This document shows, in pieces, positions 1 to 7,666 of a DNA stretch of 64,000 bases. The translations under genes were made by a program, and so were the position numbers. Every line of letters begins with the position of its first letter. The stretch's first letter is position 1. The DNA lies in assembly GCF_030815855.1 (NCBI RefSeq), contig NZ_JAUSXG010000001.1, positions 3,658,001-3,722,000 on the forward strand, given 5' to 3'. The notes beneath the pieces were generated by a model. It searched no databases, was not told the origin of the DNA, and saw nothing but the letters and a program-made list of their open reading frames with translations. The DNA is from Variovorax paradoxus (GTDB lineage: Bacteria; Pseudomonadota; Gammaproteobacteria; Burkholderiales; Burkholderiaceae_C).

Positions 1-276
1 TTCGCAAGTGGAGGCAGTACAGCCCGCGGGCGTCCAGGCCACGCTCACGGTGGCGATCTGCGGAAGCAGGGCCTGCATGCGGGCCAGCACCAGCGCCTGC
101 TGGGCGGTGTCGTCGCACACCACCGCGTAGCGCGCGCCGGCGCGCGTGGCCTCGCTGGCCATGCTCCACGTGAACAACATGCGCGCAAAGTCCACGATGC
201 CCAGCAGCAGCATGAGGAAGATGAGCAGGCCCAGCGCAAACTCCACGGTGGTCGCCCCGGATGTGCGGTGTCTCAT
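1..276 (-). CDS. TadE-like pilus assembly protein, C-terminus cut by window edge
   Basis: The reading frame opens at an ATG at 276 and runs off the left edge with no stop, so at least 92 residues are present. The N-terminus has the TadE pattern: a short basic head, then Gly-Ala-Thr-Thr-Val-Glu-Phe-Ala and a hydrophobic helix of about 20 residues. TadE/F proteins are minor pseudopilins of the Tad (Flp) pilus, inserted in the inner membrane and processed by the prepilin peptidase. The start overlaps the stop of the upstream gene by 4 bases (ATGA), which implies translational coupling. Confident as a TadE-family protein; whether it is TadE or TadF cannot be told. Confidence 0.85.
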   Translation of the reverse strand, partial: MRHRTSGATTVEFALGLLIFLMLLLGIVDFARMLFTWSMASEATRAGARYAVVCDDTAQQALVLARMQALLPQIATVSVAWTPAGCTASTCE

Positions 277-740
277 GATGGAGCCCTCATGGTGGCGGTG
301 ATGTCGCTGAAGACGATGTTGCCGTTCGCATCGGCGAACACGAGGCCCATCACCGACGGAAAGAGCGAATGGAAGCTGTAGCCGCTGATGCGCACCGTCA
401 CGGTCGTGATGAGCGGACTCGCCCCTGCCGCCTGCCACGTGCAGCAATTGCCCACGGGCACGTTCGCCAAGCTGAGGCCGCGCGCCACTGGCGTGCCCGC
501 ACCGGCGGTGTTGCCATAGACCATGAGGTTGCGCGCTTCGGTGATGTGCGTGCCCGGTGTTTGCACCGACAGGTAGCGAACCGCGTCGCGGGTCGACTTG
601 ACGACCAGGTTGTATTCGTACATCGCACGGCCGAACTCGGTCGTGATGAACGTGAGCAGCAGCAAGAGCGGCGTGATGAGTGCCAGTTCGATCAGCGCCG
701 CGCCGCGCTGCGGGTGGTTCGATGTTTGTTTCACGTGCAT
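273..740 (-). CDS. TadE/TadF-like minor pseudopilin
   Basis: This 155-residue protein has a TadE-type N-terminus: basic head, Arg-Gly-Ala-Ala-Leu-Ile-Glu-Leu, then a membrane helix at about residues 13-36. A periplasmic domain with two adjacent cysteines follows. The open frame extends upstream, but the ATG at 740 is chosen because it shares one base with the stop of the preceding TadG-like gene (TGATG) and sits directly before the pseudopilin motif. It is expected in the inner membrane as a minor component of the Flp pilus machine. It is coupled to the genes on both sides. Confidence 0.85.
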   Translation of the reverse strand: MHVKQTSNHPQRGAALIELALITPLLLLLTFITTEFGRAMYEYNLVVKSTRDAVRYLSVQTPGTHITEARNLMVYGNTAGAGTPVARGLSLANVPVGNCCTWQAAGASPLITTVTVRISGYSFHSLFPSVMGLVFADANGNIVFSDITATMRAPS

Positions 741-1963
741 CACCTCACCAGGACCGGGACCAGTGGGCCCAACACGCCACCTGCGAGCCCGCTTGTCGTG
801 CACGGGCTGCCCGCAGCGCCGGCATTGCCGCGGAACTCCAGCCATGTGTCGCTCATCGGAATGGTCAGCGGCTGCAGCATCAGCATGCAGGCATAGTCAA
901 CGACATGCGAACTGCCATCGATGACCGGCACCGTGACGATGCGCCGATCCAGACCGTATTGCTTGTGCCCTCCGGCAACGTTGCCGGAAGCGGCCAGCTT
1001 CTGGAAGCTGTTGAGCGAAAGCCCAGTGATGTCTTCGCAATCCTTCACCTTGCCGCTGGCGGCGCAGGATGCGAAGGACGCGCGCTTGGCCACGAAGTCG
1101 CCGTAGGCATTGGACTGCGCGGGCCAGGTGAGCGCGGTATAGGTATAGCCGGTGTAATCGGGCCGCTGCACGCTCGGATTTCCGCTGTTCTTGTAGATGC
1201 CGAAGCGCTGGTTCCAGACATCGACCACCGAGGTCTGCACGCCCGGGGTGCCGAGCGTGTCGCCCACCTTCGTTCCGCAGTGATTGTTCAGTTCGGATTC
1301 GGTTTCCGATGCGCTATTGCTGCCGTCGAGATTGGCCCAACCGATCTCGCCGCCGGCGGATGCGTTCTGCGCCTGGATCAGCTTCACCCAGTCGCCGACG
1401 TTGAGCCCGTAGTTCGGCGCAACGCCTCCCGCCTTCGGCTTCAGCGCGACGGGAATCGGACAGGTGGTCTGCGCGCTGGCCCGTGTGGCCACTGCGCTGG
1501 CGAAGACGCTGCCCGTCGCAGGATAGGCGGTGGTATTGCCGGAGAAGGCCCCCATGGCCTTCATGAGCCAGATGACAATGTTGGGCTGGGTGTGCACGCA
1601 CTGCGCATACGTGGCCACCGCCGGGTCGACGCTGGGCGCATAGGAGGCGTCGCGAAAAGTGATGTCGGCGAGGGCCAGTTGACCCTGCCCGCTCCATGTA
1701 GCGGACTGCATGTTGACCCGGTTCGCATTGCCGGCGGTCTGGCCCGCGCTCTGGGCCCGCGTAATCGCGGTGCCCTGCTTGTCGAGCTCGCGCGCGGCGG
1801 CCAGTGCGCAACTGTCGACGGCGGTCTGCAGCTCTGTCCGCACGACGAACAGGTGACCGAAGTCCAGCGCAACGCCCATGAATCCGAGCAGGAACAACAG
1901 GACCAGTGCAGTGGTGATGATCATCGCGCCGCGCTGACGGCGGCCGGGGTGGCGAACTTGCAT
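740..1963 (-). CDS. TadG-like Flp pilus protein
   Basis: A 407-residue protein starting with a basic head, Arg-Gly-Ala-Met and one membrane helix (about residues 13-35). A long, Cys-containing extracytoplasmic region rich in Asn, Ser, Thr and Gly follows. This is the architecture of TadG/Flp-assembly proteins, where the helix is the Tad_N/TadE-like domain; I see no clear von Willebrand MIDAS motif. The ATG at 1963 is preferred to the one at 1981 because it begins immediately at the typical MQ-basic head. It lies downstream of the pilin genes and is coupled to a TadE-like gene. It may stabilise or anchor the pilus. Confidence 0.8.
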   Translation of the reverse strand: MQVRHPGRRQRGAMIITTALVLLFLLGFMGVALDFGHLFVVRTELQTAVDSCALAAARELDKQGTAITRAQSAGQTAGNANRVNMQSATWSGQGQLALADITFRDASYAPSVDPAVATYAQCVHTQPNIVIWLMKAMGAFSGNTTAYPATGSVFASAVATRASAQTTCPIPVALKPKAGGVAPNYGLNVGDWVKLIQAQNASAGGEIGWANLDGSNSASETESELNNHCGTKVGDTLGTPGVQTSVVDVWNQRFGIYKNSGNPSVQRPDYTGYTYTALTWPAQSNAYGDFVAKRASFASCAASGKVKDCEDITGLSLNSFQKLAASGNVAGGHKQYGLDRRIVTVPVIDGSSHVVDYACMLMLQPLTIPMSDTWLEFRGNAGAAGSPCTTSGLAGGVLGPLVPVLVR

Positions 1964-2009
1964 GATCGGCTTCCTGTGCAATGGTGGCGGTTCAATAAAA
2001 CTCTGCGCT

Positions 2010-2186
2010 TCAGTCGCACTCCACGCCGCCGAGGCAGGTGAAGACGCGATCGACGAGATCGACGAGGCTGGTGCCCGTTGCCAGTGGCCGCAGCGCGATG
2101 ATCAGCAGGATCGAGATCACCGCGATAAGCAGTGCGTACTCCACTACCTCGGCGCCGCTTTCATCCCAGAGGAATGACTTGAACAT
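2010..2186 (-). CDS. Flp-family pilin, third tandem copy
   Basis: A 58-residue pilin reading MFKSFLWDESGAEVVEYAL at the N-terminus. It shows the Flp features: short basic leader, Gly before the cleavage site, Glu at +4/+5 and Tyr next to it, then a hydrophobic helix. It is the most diverged of the three adjacent pilins, especially after the helix. Like the others it ends with two cysteines (Thr-Cys-Leu ... Glu-Cys-Asp). Prepilin peptidase CpaA (encoded at 5589-6173) should cleave after the Gly at about residue 11. It lies 80 bases downstream of the second copy and just ahead of the TadG-like gene. Confidence 0.85.
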   Translation of the reverse strand: MFKSFLWDESGAEVVEYALLIAVISILLIIALRPLATGTSLVDLVDRVFTCLGGVECD

Positions 2187-2266
2187 GATGAGTACCTCAC
2201 TTTTGTACTGAGTGCCACTTGGACGGTGGGCGGCGGGTGGTCAAGCCACCCCCCGCCTCTAGCCGT

Positions 2267-2449
2267 CTATGCGCAGGGTCCGGTTCCCTTGAGGCAGTCG
2301 GCCACGTTGGTGATGAAGGTCGAAAAGCCGCCGCCATTGGCGGTAAGCGCCTTCAGCGCAACAACCAGCGCGATCGAGACGACAGCGATGATCAGCGCGT
2401 ACTCGATGACTTGAGCGCCGCTCTCGTCCTTCAGGAATGACTTGAACAT
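2267..2449 (-). CDS. flp: Flp-family pilin, second tandem copy
   Basis: A 60-residue Flp pilin. The leader MFKSFLKDESG is followed by the mature start AQVIEYALIIAVVSIALVV, the classical Flp motif. The helix and the ANGGGFSTFI stretch are almost identical to the first copy, while the last 15 residues differ. Two C-terminal cysteines are present (Asp-Cys-Leu ... Pro-Cys-Ala). A longer frame begins at 2560, but the ATG at 2449 gives the expected short leader. It polymerises into the adhesive Flp fibre after inner-membrane processing. The near-identity to the neighbour at DNA level points to recent duplication or gene conversion. Confidence 0.9.
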   Translation of the reverse strand: MFKSFLKDESGAQVIEYALIIAVVSIALVVALKALTANGGGFSTFITNVADCLKGTGPCA

Positions 2450-2532
2450 GGTGATTACCTCGTTTCTGTGTTGAATGGACAGTGGAGACAACGGAAGCGG
2501 ACAACGCTTTGCCCGCTCCGCCCTCGAGTTGC

Positions 2533-2742
2533 TCAGGGGCAGGTGGCTGTCGTGAGGCACCTGGTCACAGTTGCGATAAAGGTCGAGAAGCCGCCGCCAT
2601 TGGCGGTAAGCCCCTTCAGTGCAACGACCAGCGCGATCGAGACGACCGCAATGATCAGCGCGTACTCGATGACTTGGGCGCCATCGTCGTCGCGCAGGAA
2701 GCTGCGGGTGTATTGGCCAATGGCCTTAAGGACGTTGTTCAT
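2533..2742 (-). CDS. flp: Flp-family pilin, first tandem copy
   Basis: A 69-residue pilin with a longer leader (about 21 residues, MNNVLKAIGQYTRSFLRDDDG). The mature start AQVIEYALIIAVVSIALVV is identical to that of the second copy. It ends with the same two-Cys arrangement (Arg-Cys-Leu ... Thr-Cys-Pro). The ATG at 2742 is chosen over 2757 because an AGGA box lies at good spacing. Being first of the three, with the best ribosome site, it is the likely major pilin. The longer leader resembles standard Flp1 pilins. Confidence 0.88.
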   Translation of the reverse strand: MNNVLKAIGQYTRSFLRDDDGAQVIEYALIIAVVSIALVVALKGLTANGGGFSTFIATVTRCLTTATCP

Positions 2743-2868
2743 GAGTTTTCCTTTCAAGGTTCAAATAGACGAATGGATTTCGTCGGTTCGTTAAACAGGT
2801 TGGGAAATTGAGTTGTTGCAGTTCGTGGCGCGCTCCTTTCAGAACGGGGTTGGTAATGCAAGCCGCGG

Positions 2869-3150
2869 TTACTTGGCTCCGCCACCAATGGCACCGCCGA
2901 TGTTGATGACATTGACCGCAGGCGGCGGCGTCTTGTAGGACTCCTGGTACTGCAGCATCGATTCGCGCGCCGCGCGGCCGTCCATGCCCACTACCGGATT
3001 CCCGTCCTTGCCGGCCTCGGGGTTGAGCGTCATCTTCTTGCGGGCGTCGCGCACCGCATCGCCGAAGCGCGCGTCGTAGTTGGGCGTGACGTGGGAGCAT
3101 CCGGCGCCCAGGAGCAGCGTCAGCGCGAGGGTGGTCGACTTGATGAACAT
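2869..3150 (-). CDS. Small Tad-locus outer-membrane lipoprotein
   Basis: A 93-residue precursor with a type II signal: hydrophobic stretch then Leu-Leu-Gly-Ala-Gly-Cys, Cys at about residue 18. The mature part is short and ends in a Gly-rich tail (Ile-Gly-Gly-Ala-Ile-Gly-Gly-Gly). The ATG at 3150 rather than 3174 is used because it begins the signal peptide. It sits between the secretin and pilin genes, 20 bases after the secretin stop. Lipoproteins at this site may act as pilotins or periplasmic partners of the secretin, as RcpB/CpaD do. That role is inferred from position only; I do not recognise a named family. Confidence 0.75.
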   Translation of the reverse strand: MFIKSTTLALTLLLGAGCSHVTPNYDARFGDAVRDARKKMTLNPEAGKDGNPVVGMDGRAARESMLQYQESYKTPPPAVNVINIGGAIGGGAK

Positions 3151-3170
3151 GGTGGTGCTCCTCACGGGTG

Positions 3171-4682
3171 TCATTGGGTGTTGCCGGCCGGGGCGGCCGG
3201 TGCCGGGGTGGAGCTTTCGAGGGCTCCGTTCAGGTAGATCTCGGCGCGGCTCGGCACAACGTGGTTGTCGGTCGGCACGCGAGGCGATTCGACCAGCGGC
3301 TTCACAAGACGCGGCGTGATCACGAACATGAGTTCGGTCTGGTCGTTCTGGAACTCGGTGCTCCGGAACAGCGCCCCCATGACCGGTACTTCGCCCAAAC
3401 CCGGGTAGCGCTTGATGGTCTCGGTGGAGTTGCTCTTGATGAGCCCCGCGATGACGAAGCTCTGCCCGTCGTTGAGCTGCACTGTGGTGTCGGCGCGGCG
3501 CACGGTCAGCGAGGGCAGCACGGCGGTCACGCCGGTGACGGTCGTGAAGGGCGAGCCCGTCTGCGACAGGTCCGACACTTCCGACACCATCTTGAGATTG
3601 ATGCGGCCGCCATTGAGCACGGTCGGGGTGAACTTGACCCCGATACCGAATTCCTTTTCTTCCAGCGTGATGTTGGTTCCGCCGCCGCCGGCGGCGCTCT
3701 GCGCGACCGGGATGAAGATCTTTCCGCCCGAGAGGAAACTGGCCTGCTGGCCAGTGATGGCCATGATGTTGGGCTCCGCCAGGATGCGCACCAGGCCGTC
3801 GTCCTTCTGGCCGTCGATGCCGATCGACGTGCGGCCGATCCTCAGCGCCTCGATCAGTCCGCCGCCTCCGCTCAGGAAACTGGAGATCAGCGAGTAGCTG
3901 TCGCGACCGCCGCCGCCCGAGCGGCTCAGGCCGACGCGCGCGCCCAGCCGGTCCAGCAAGGTCTTGCTGATCTCGGCGATCTTCACTTCGAGCATGACTT
4001 GCTGCGGCGCCGTGATGCGCAGCAGGTTCACCACCTTCTTGCCGTCGGCGCCGTAGGCCGAGGCCAGGCTCATCACGTCGTCGAGCTTGAGCGCGTCGCT
4101 GATCTCGCCGGTGAGAACAATCGATCTTTCCGCGCTGCGCACGCGAATGCGGTTCTCTTCGGGCATCAGCTCGGCCAACTTGGACTGCAGCGCGCCCGGA
4201 TCGATCGTCACGACAACGTCCTTGATGTAGCAGGTGCCATCGGCGCTCTGCAACACGACGTTCATCGAGCCGGCCTGGCGGCCGCGAAAGAACAGGTCGG
4301 TCGGGCTCAGCAGCATGACGTCGACGTCGGCCATGCCGTCGCCGGCGTTTCGTGCCGCCGCCGCAGGCTGTGCCGGCTGCGCGGTGGCTGCAGCTGCGGC
4401 CGCAGGAGCGCTGCTCGGCGGCTGTCCGCTGACCACGATGCGCGCGACGCGTGTCTTGAGCGGAATGACCACCGACTTGCCGAGCACGGCCTGCGTGGGT
4501 TGATCGTCGGGAATGATGGCGGTGCAGCGCCGGTTGGCGGGCGCGGCGGGTGCGCTAGCCGCCTGGACGGCCACCGGCGCTGCAGCCGATGCCGCAACTG
4601 CGACGTCCGCGGCCATGACGGGCAGCCCCAATGTCGCGAGTACCGCCAGCAGCACGGCGGGTGAAGAAGAGAGATGTTGCAC
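3171..4682 (-). CDS. rcpA: Tad pilus secretin (RcpA/CpaC)
   Basis: A 503-residue outer-membrane secretin through which the Flp fibre exits. After a signal peptide (to about residue 25) and an Ala/Pro-rich linker come a pilus/BON-like periplasmic region with the Ile-Val-Leu-Thr-Gly-Glu-Ile pattern, and then the secretin domain. The C-terminal signature is clear: Val-Gln-Leu-Asn-Asp-Gly-Gln-Ser-Phe-Val-Ile-Ala-Gly-Leu, and later Pro-Gly-Leu-Gly-Glu-Val-Pro-Val-Met-Gly-Ala-Leu-Phe. The frame is open from 4787, but a GTG at 4682 preceded by AAGGAGG gives the proper signal peptide. It lies 25 bases after cpaB. Confidence 0.93.
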   Translation of the reverse strand: MQHLSSSPAVLLAVLATLGLPVMAADVAVAASAAAPVAVQAASAPAAPANRRCTAIIPDDQPTQAVLGKSVVIPLKTRVARIVVSGQPPSSAPAAAAAATAQPAQPAAAARNAGDGMADVDVMLLSPTDLFFRGRQAGSMNVVLQSADGTCYIKDVVVTIDPGALQSKLAELMPEENRIRVRSAERSIVLTGEISDALKLDDVMSLASAYGADGKKVVNLLRITAPQQVMLEVKIAEISKTLLDRLGARVGLSRSGGGGRDSYSLISSFLSGGGGLIEALRIGRTSIGIDGQKDDGLVRILAEPNIMAITGQQASFLSGGKIFIPVAQSAAGGGGTNITLEEKEFGIGVKFTPTVLNGGRINLKMVSEVSDLSQTGSPFTTVTGVTAVLPSLTVRRADTTVQLNDGQSFVIAGLIKSNSTETIKRYPGLGEVPVMGALFRSTEFQNDQTELMFVITPRLVKPLVESPRVPTDNHVVPSRAEIYLNGALESSTPAPAAPAGNTQ

Positions 4683-4707
4683 TTGTGGTTCCTCCTTGAA
4701 GGGATGA

Positions 4708-5550
4708 TCAGAAGCAGGTGAGCGAGCGGGCTGCGTGCTGGATGACTTCCACACACTCGGACGGCCGCGACGCGACGTGGGCGGCACGCGGCGCCCGCGC
4801 GGGGGTCGGCCGCTCAGCCACCGTGGCTGCGACCGGCAGGATTTCCTTCTCGCCGAACAATTGCCCCTTGGTGATGCCCGCGGTGGCGACCGTGGTCTTG
4901 TCCATCTGGTTGCGCAGCACCAGCGAGAGGGTTCCCACGCTGCGCGCCAGGTCGAGCTTTTCGGAGTCTTCGAGCGACAGCTCCAGCGTGACGGCGCTGA
5001 CCACCTTCGGTTTCGTCTCGTCGCGGTTGGCCTCTTGCGCCACGGCCAGCACCAGCACTTTCTCGAGCACGGTCTTGCTGATCTGGCGGCCCTCCTCGCC
5101 CCGGTTCTTGTCCTGCTGGGCGTTGACCATCACATCGACGTAGTTGCCCGGCAATGCGAAGCCCGCCACGCCGACCACGTCGTTGACCCGCACGGTCATC
5201 GCACGCTTGCCGCTCGCAATGACAGCGGAGAGTCCGCCCTGGGTACCCACCGGAGCGAGCTTGCCCTCGAGGATGGCTTCGCCGCGCAGCACCCCGACCT
5301 TGACCACGCGGTCTTCGAGCGCCTTCGTGTCCTTGAACGCGCCTGTCGGAACGGAGCCGCTCGGCCAATCGACCATCGACAGCATCTGCGGGTTGACGCG
5401 GCTGCCCAGTTCGATGTCGACGGCCGCGACGACCACCTTGTTGGAAGCGATGCCGCCCTGTCGGGAAACCCAGCCCGCCGCATAGACCGCGGCCGCCAGG
5501 CCGGTCAGAAGAGCCAGCAGAAGCAGCCCGAGCGCTTTGACGTTTTTCAT
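4708..5550 (-). CDS. cpaB: Flp pilus assembly protein CpaB/RcpC
   Basis: A 280-residue inner-membrane-anchored periplasmic protein. A membrane helix at about residues 7-25 is followed by a SAF domain (about 37-100, with Val-Ala-Ala-Val-Asp-Ile-Glu-Leu-Gly) and the RcpC/CpaB domain, which includes Pro-Gly-Asn-Tyr-Val-Asp-Val-Met. CpaB proteins work with the secretin in the periplasm, and some bind peptidoglycan or glycans through SAF. The length fits the family. The C-terminal ~35 residues are Ala/Pro/Arg-rich with two cysteines and look unstructured. It lies between the prepilin peptidase and the secretin, the standard order. Confidence 0.9.
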   Translation of the reverse strand: MKNVKALGLLLLALLTGLAAAVYAAGWVSRQGGIASNKVVVAAVDIELGSRVNPQMLSMVDWPSGSVPTGAFKDTKALEDRVVKVGVLRGEAILEGKLAPVGTQGGLSAVIASGKRAMTVRVNDVVGVAGFALPGNYVDVMVNAQQDKNRGEEGRQISKTVLEKVLVLAVAQEANRDETKPKVVSAVTLELSLEDSEKLDLARSVGTLSLVLRNQMDKTTVATAGITKGQLFGEKEILPVAATVAERPTPARAPRAAHVASRPSECVEVIQHAARSLTCF

Positions 5551-5588
5551 GCGAATCTCCGCCGTGTGTGTGAAGAGTGAAGAAAGGG

Positions 5589-6173
5589 CTAGACGTAGCC
5601 CAGCTGGTGCGCCAGAACCTGTGCCACCGTTCCTGCGCAGATGCAGATGCCGTAGGGCAGCTTCCCGACGGATTGCCTCTCATCGATCGTTCCGGACGGC
5701 CGCACGCCGGCCATGCCCGAGACGGCCATGCCCTGCGCGGCTGCCTTGACGTTGGCCAGCATGTGGCAGAGGCGGCGGCGATGGATGGCGAAAGCCACCG
5801 CGGCCACGCCGCCGGCAATGCACGTGAAGAGAATGGCCTGCAGCGTTTGATAAGGCCCGAGAAAGGCGCCGACCATCGCCATCAGCTTGACGTCGCCCGC
5901 GCCCATGATTCCGAGCGCGTAGAACGGCAGCATGATCGCGAGCCCCGTGCCCAGCCCTCCCAGTGCATGCGACGCGCCCGAGAGCGGCGTGCGCGCCGCA
6001 AACGTTCCGTAGATGACCGCGAACGTCATGCCGCCGAACGTCAGCCAGTTGGGTATGCGATAGAAGCGCCCGTCGCTGACCGCGGCCATCACCAGCAGGA
6101 CGAAGAGTCCGCCCATGCGGAAGTCCGAGGCCAGCATCGTCAGCAGGTCGAGGAAAGCGTCGAATTCGTTCAT
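5589..6173 (-). CDS. cpaA: Prepilin peptidase TadV/CpaA (A24 family)
   Basis: A 194-residue polytopic aspartyl peptidase that removes the leader from Flp pilins and TadE/F pseudopilins at the inner membrane. Both catalytic aspartates are visible: Ala-Val-Ser-Asp (about residue 34) and Gly-Ala-Gly-Asp-Val-Lys (about residue 94). It lacks the N-methylating domain, as is usual in Tad systems. The ATG at 6173 is used; the longer frame to 6281 runs back across the upstream pilin-like gene in another frame. The stop lies 38 bases before cpaB. Confidence 0.92.
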   Translation of the reverse strand: MNEFDAFLDLLTMLASDFRMGGLFVLLVMAAVSDGRFYRIPNWLTFGGMTFAVIYGTFAARTPLSGASHALGGLGTGLAIMLPFYALGIMGAGDVKLMAMVGAFLGPYQTLQAILFTCIAGGVAAVAFAIHRRRLCHMLANVKAAAQGMAVSGMAGVRPSGTIDERQSVGKLPYGICICAGTVAQVLAHQLGYV

Positions 6174-6210
6174 GGTGCGTGAGCTCCGTAGAGAAAGATC
6201 TGTTGCGCCT

Positions 6211-6357
6211 TCAGGCACTGCGCCGCAGTGCAAGCAGCAGGAGCAGACACACGACCAGCACGAGCGCACCGATGAGCGCAAACTCCATGAACGACATGCC
6301 CGCGTCTTCCCGCAGCAGGTTCATGAAGCCTCTTGGCAGCAGATTGATCGGTTCCAT
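6211..6357 (-). CDS. Short Flp-like prepilin upstream of TadV
   Basis: A 48-residue peptide with Arg-Glu-Asp-Ala-Gly followed by Met-Ser-Phe-Met-Glu-Phe-Ala-Leu-Ile and a hydrophobic helix ending in Arg-Arg. This is a prepilin shape: Gly cleavage site, Glu at +5, and aromatic Phe in place of the usual Tyr. It is shorter than the main pilins and lacks their Gly-rich and two-Cys C-terminal part. A GGGGA box precedes the ATG at 6357. As the first gene of the cluster, 37 bases before cpaA, it could be a minor pilin or a leader gene. It shares a frame with a longer, non-coding-looking upstream extension. Confidence 0.72.
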   Translation of the reverse strand: MEPINLLPRGFMNLLREDAGMSFMEFALIGALVLVVCLLLLLALRRSA

Positions 6358-6571
6358 GCGTATTCCCCAGTGAGGTGGCCAACCGGCGCCGCTTGCTGCC
6401 CGTAGCGGGCGAAAGCGTTTTGCCGTGGAGTCACTGTAGAAATTGCGCTGCCTGCACACATGAGCGGTGCGCCCCTTCCGAAGGGAGACAAGCGCCCCGC
6501 TTCCGCCGACCGCACCCATGACAAAGCGCCTGCCTGAAAACAGTGGGCGGGCCATTGCTGCGGCGCAAGGC

Positions 6572-6600
6572 AAAACGCCCTGGCGTTGCGCCAGGGCGTT
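6572..6600 (-). terminator. Rho-independent terminator after the SDR gene
   Basis: Perfect 12-base stem (AACGCCCTGGCG / CGCCAGGGCGTT) with a TTG loop, followed on the minus strand by TTTTG. It lies 27 bases beyond the stop of the minus-strand dehydrogenase gene and separates it from the Tad locus. Confidence 0.85.
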
Positions 6601-6626
6601 GTTCTATTTTGAGCGGGCGCCGAGCG

Positions 6627-7334
6627 TCAGGTGTCGAGCGTCAGGTGCTGGCCATGCAGCGCCGCAGCCGCCGGCGAGGCAAGGAAGCCGATGGTCTGCG
6701 CGGCGACCGACGTCGACACCCATTCCGCGGGATTCGCGTCAGGCATGGCCTGCCGATTGGCCGGCGTGTCGAGCACGCTGGGCGCCACGCTGTTGATGGC
6801 CACGCCATGCGGTGCCGCTTCGGCCGCCATGGCCTCCACCAAGCGCTGCAGCGCGCTCTTCGAGGCGATGTACGCCGCCATCGCGGGCAGACCGCGCGCC
6901 GCCACCTTGGCCGTGACCGCGACGATGCGCCCGGCACCACGCTCGATCATCGAAGGCAGCACCGCCTGCGTGACCGCCACGAAAGACCAGGCATTGAGAT
7001 TCATCATCCGGTCCCAGCTTGCCCGCGTGAGCGCGTGCGTTGCCTCGCCCATTTCGAAGCCGCCGGCAATGTGCACCAGCGCATCGATGCGGCCGAAGGC
7101 CTTGAGGGCCTGGCCGGCCAGATCGGCCATCTCTGATGGCGAGGTCACGTCACCCGCGAGCAGCAAATGCTGCGAGTTGTCCAGGCCCGGAAAGACTTCG
7201 GTCAAACGGTCCGCGCGATGATCGACCAGTGCCAGGCGCGCGCCCTGCTCGAGAAAATGCTGCGCCACCGCGCGGCCCAGTGCGCCCGCGGCCCCGGTGA
7301 TCACGACATGGGGTGTGTTGATCGTGTCGGTCAT
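6627..7334 (-). CDS. Short-chain dehydrogenase/reductase
   Basis: A 235-residue SDR. The Rossmann motif Thr-Gly-Ala-Ala-Gly-Ala-Leu-Gly is near residue 12, the Ala-Gly-Asp-Val cofactor motif near 62, and the catalytic Tyr-x-x-x-Lys appears as Ala-Tyr-Ile-Ala-Ser-Lys. The usual catalytic Ser position reads Val-Thr-Ala-Lys, so Thr probably serves. The ATG at 7334 has a GGAGAT box at ideal spacing; the longer frame would run into the tRNA promoter. Substrate unknown. It stands alone, with a terminator behind it and divergent from the tRNA. Confidence 0.85.
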   Translation of the reverse strand: MTDTINTPHVVITGAAGALGRAVAQHFLEQGARLALVDHRADRLTEVFPGLDNSQHLLLAGDVTSPSEMADLAGQALKAFGRIDALVHIAGGFEMGEATHALTRASWDRMMNLNAWSFVAVTQAVLPSMIERGAGRIVAVTAKVAARGLPAMAAYIASKSALQRLVEAMAAEAAPHGVAINSVAPSVLDTPANRQAMPDANPAEWVSTSVAAQTIGFLASPAAAALHGQHLTLDT

Positions 7335-7408
7335 GAAAGATCTCCTGGTTTGAAGGCCTCGGGGCCCGTCGATGATGACGAATCCTACCGCCGCTCCGTA
7401 CAAAAGCG

Positions 7409-7436
7409 TTGAGCCCCAAAATTTTTGCGCTATACT
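7409..7436 (+). promoter_or_regulatory. Promoter of tRNA-Lys
   Basis: A TTGAGC box and a TATACT box are separated by 16 bases and placed 40 bases before the tRNA. This is a good sigma-70 promoter by eye. Confidence 0.7.
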
Positions 7437-7475
7437 TGCGGTCTTGCCTAAAAACGCAAAACGTTTCGAGCGCAA

Positions 7476-7551
7476 GGGCTCTTAGCTCAGTTGGTAGAGC
7501 AGCGGACTCTTAATCCGTAGGTCGAGTGTTCGAGTCACTCAGGGCCCACCA
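7476..7551 (+). tRNA. tRNA-Lys(CTT)
   Basis: A complete cloverleaf: acceptor GGGCTCT/AGGGCCC, D-stem GCTC/GAGC, anticodon stem GCGGA/TCCGT with loop CTCTTAA (anticodon CTT, Lys), and T-stem GAGTG/CACTC with loop TTCGAGT. CCA (7549-7551) is encoded. The 3' part from 7504 is duplicated at 15591-15647, marking this tRNA as the integration site of the element that follows. The gene stays intact because the element restores its 3' end. Confidence 0.97.
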
Positions 7552-7560
7552 CCAACACCA
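7504..7560 (+). repeat. attL: 57-bp direct repeat at left end of the element
   Basis: These 57 bases, from the anticodon stem of tRNA-Lys through CCA and nine further bases, are identical to 15591-15647. The identity ends sharply on both sides (C versus T before; G versus A after). Such a repeat of a tRNA 3' end is the hallmark of site-specific insertion by a tyrosine integrase. Confidence 0.95.
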
Positions 7561-7598
7561 GAAGTAGCGCGGTTTCCGTGCTATTTTTTTGTGAGCAC

Positions 7599-7628
7599 TG
7601 TTCCGCAATCGCGGATTGTGTTCCGCAA
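7599..7628 (+). repeat. Candidate integrase/excisionase arm sites, left end
   Basis: GTTCCGCAA occurs twice at 20-base spacing (7600-7608 and 7620-7628). The first copy extends to TGTTCCGCAATCGC (7599-7612), which is repeated exactly in inverse orientation near attR at 15537-15550. Position next to att cores suggests Int or Xis binding. Inference only. Confidence 0.5.
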
Positions 7629-7633
7629 AACTG

Positions 7634-7666
7634 AAAACCTCCCGCCTATCGGCGCGGAGGTTTTTT
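7634..7666 (+). terminator. Terminator downstream of tRNA-Lys, element-encoded
   Basis: Stem AACCTCC-CGCC / GGCG-C-GGAGGTT with a TATC loop and one bulged base, followed by six T. It stands inside the element and replaces the chromosomal tRNA terminator that was displaced to 15651-15691. Confidence 0.8.

Noticed and set aside
3168..4664. Plus-strand frame of 498 codons
   Set aside because: Antisense shadow of the secretin gene; His/Ala/Arg-rich without motifs.
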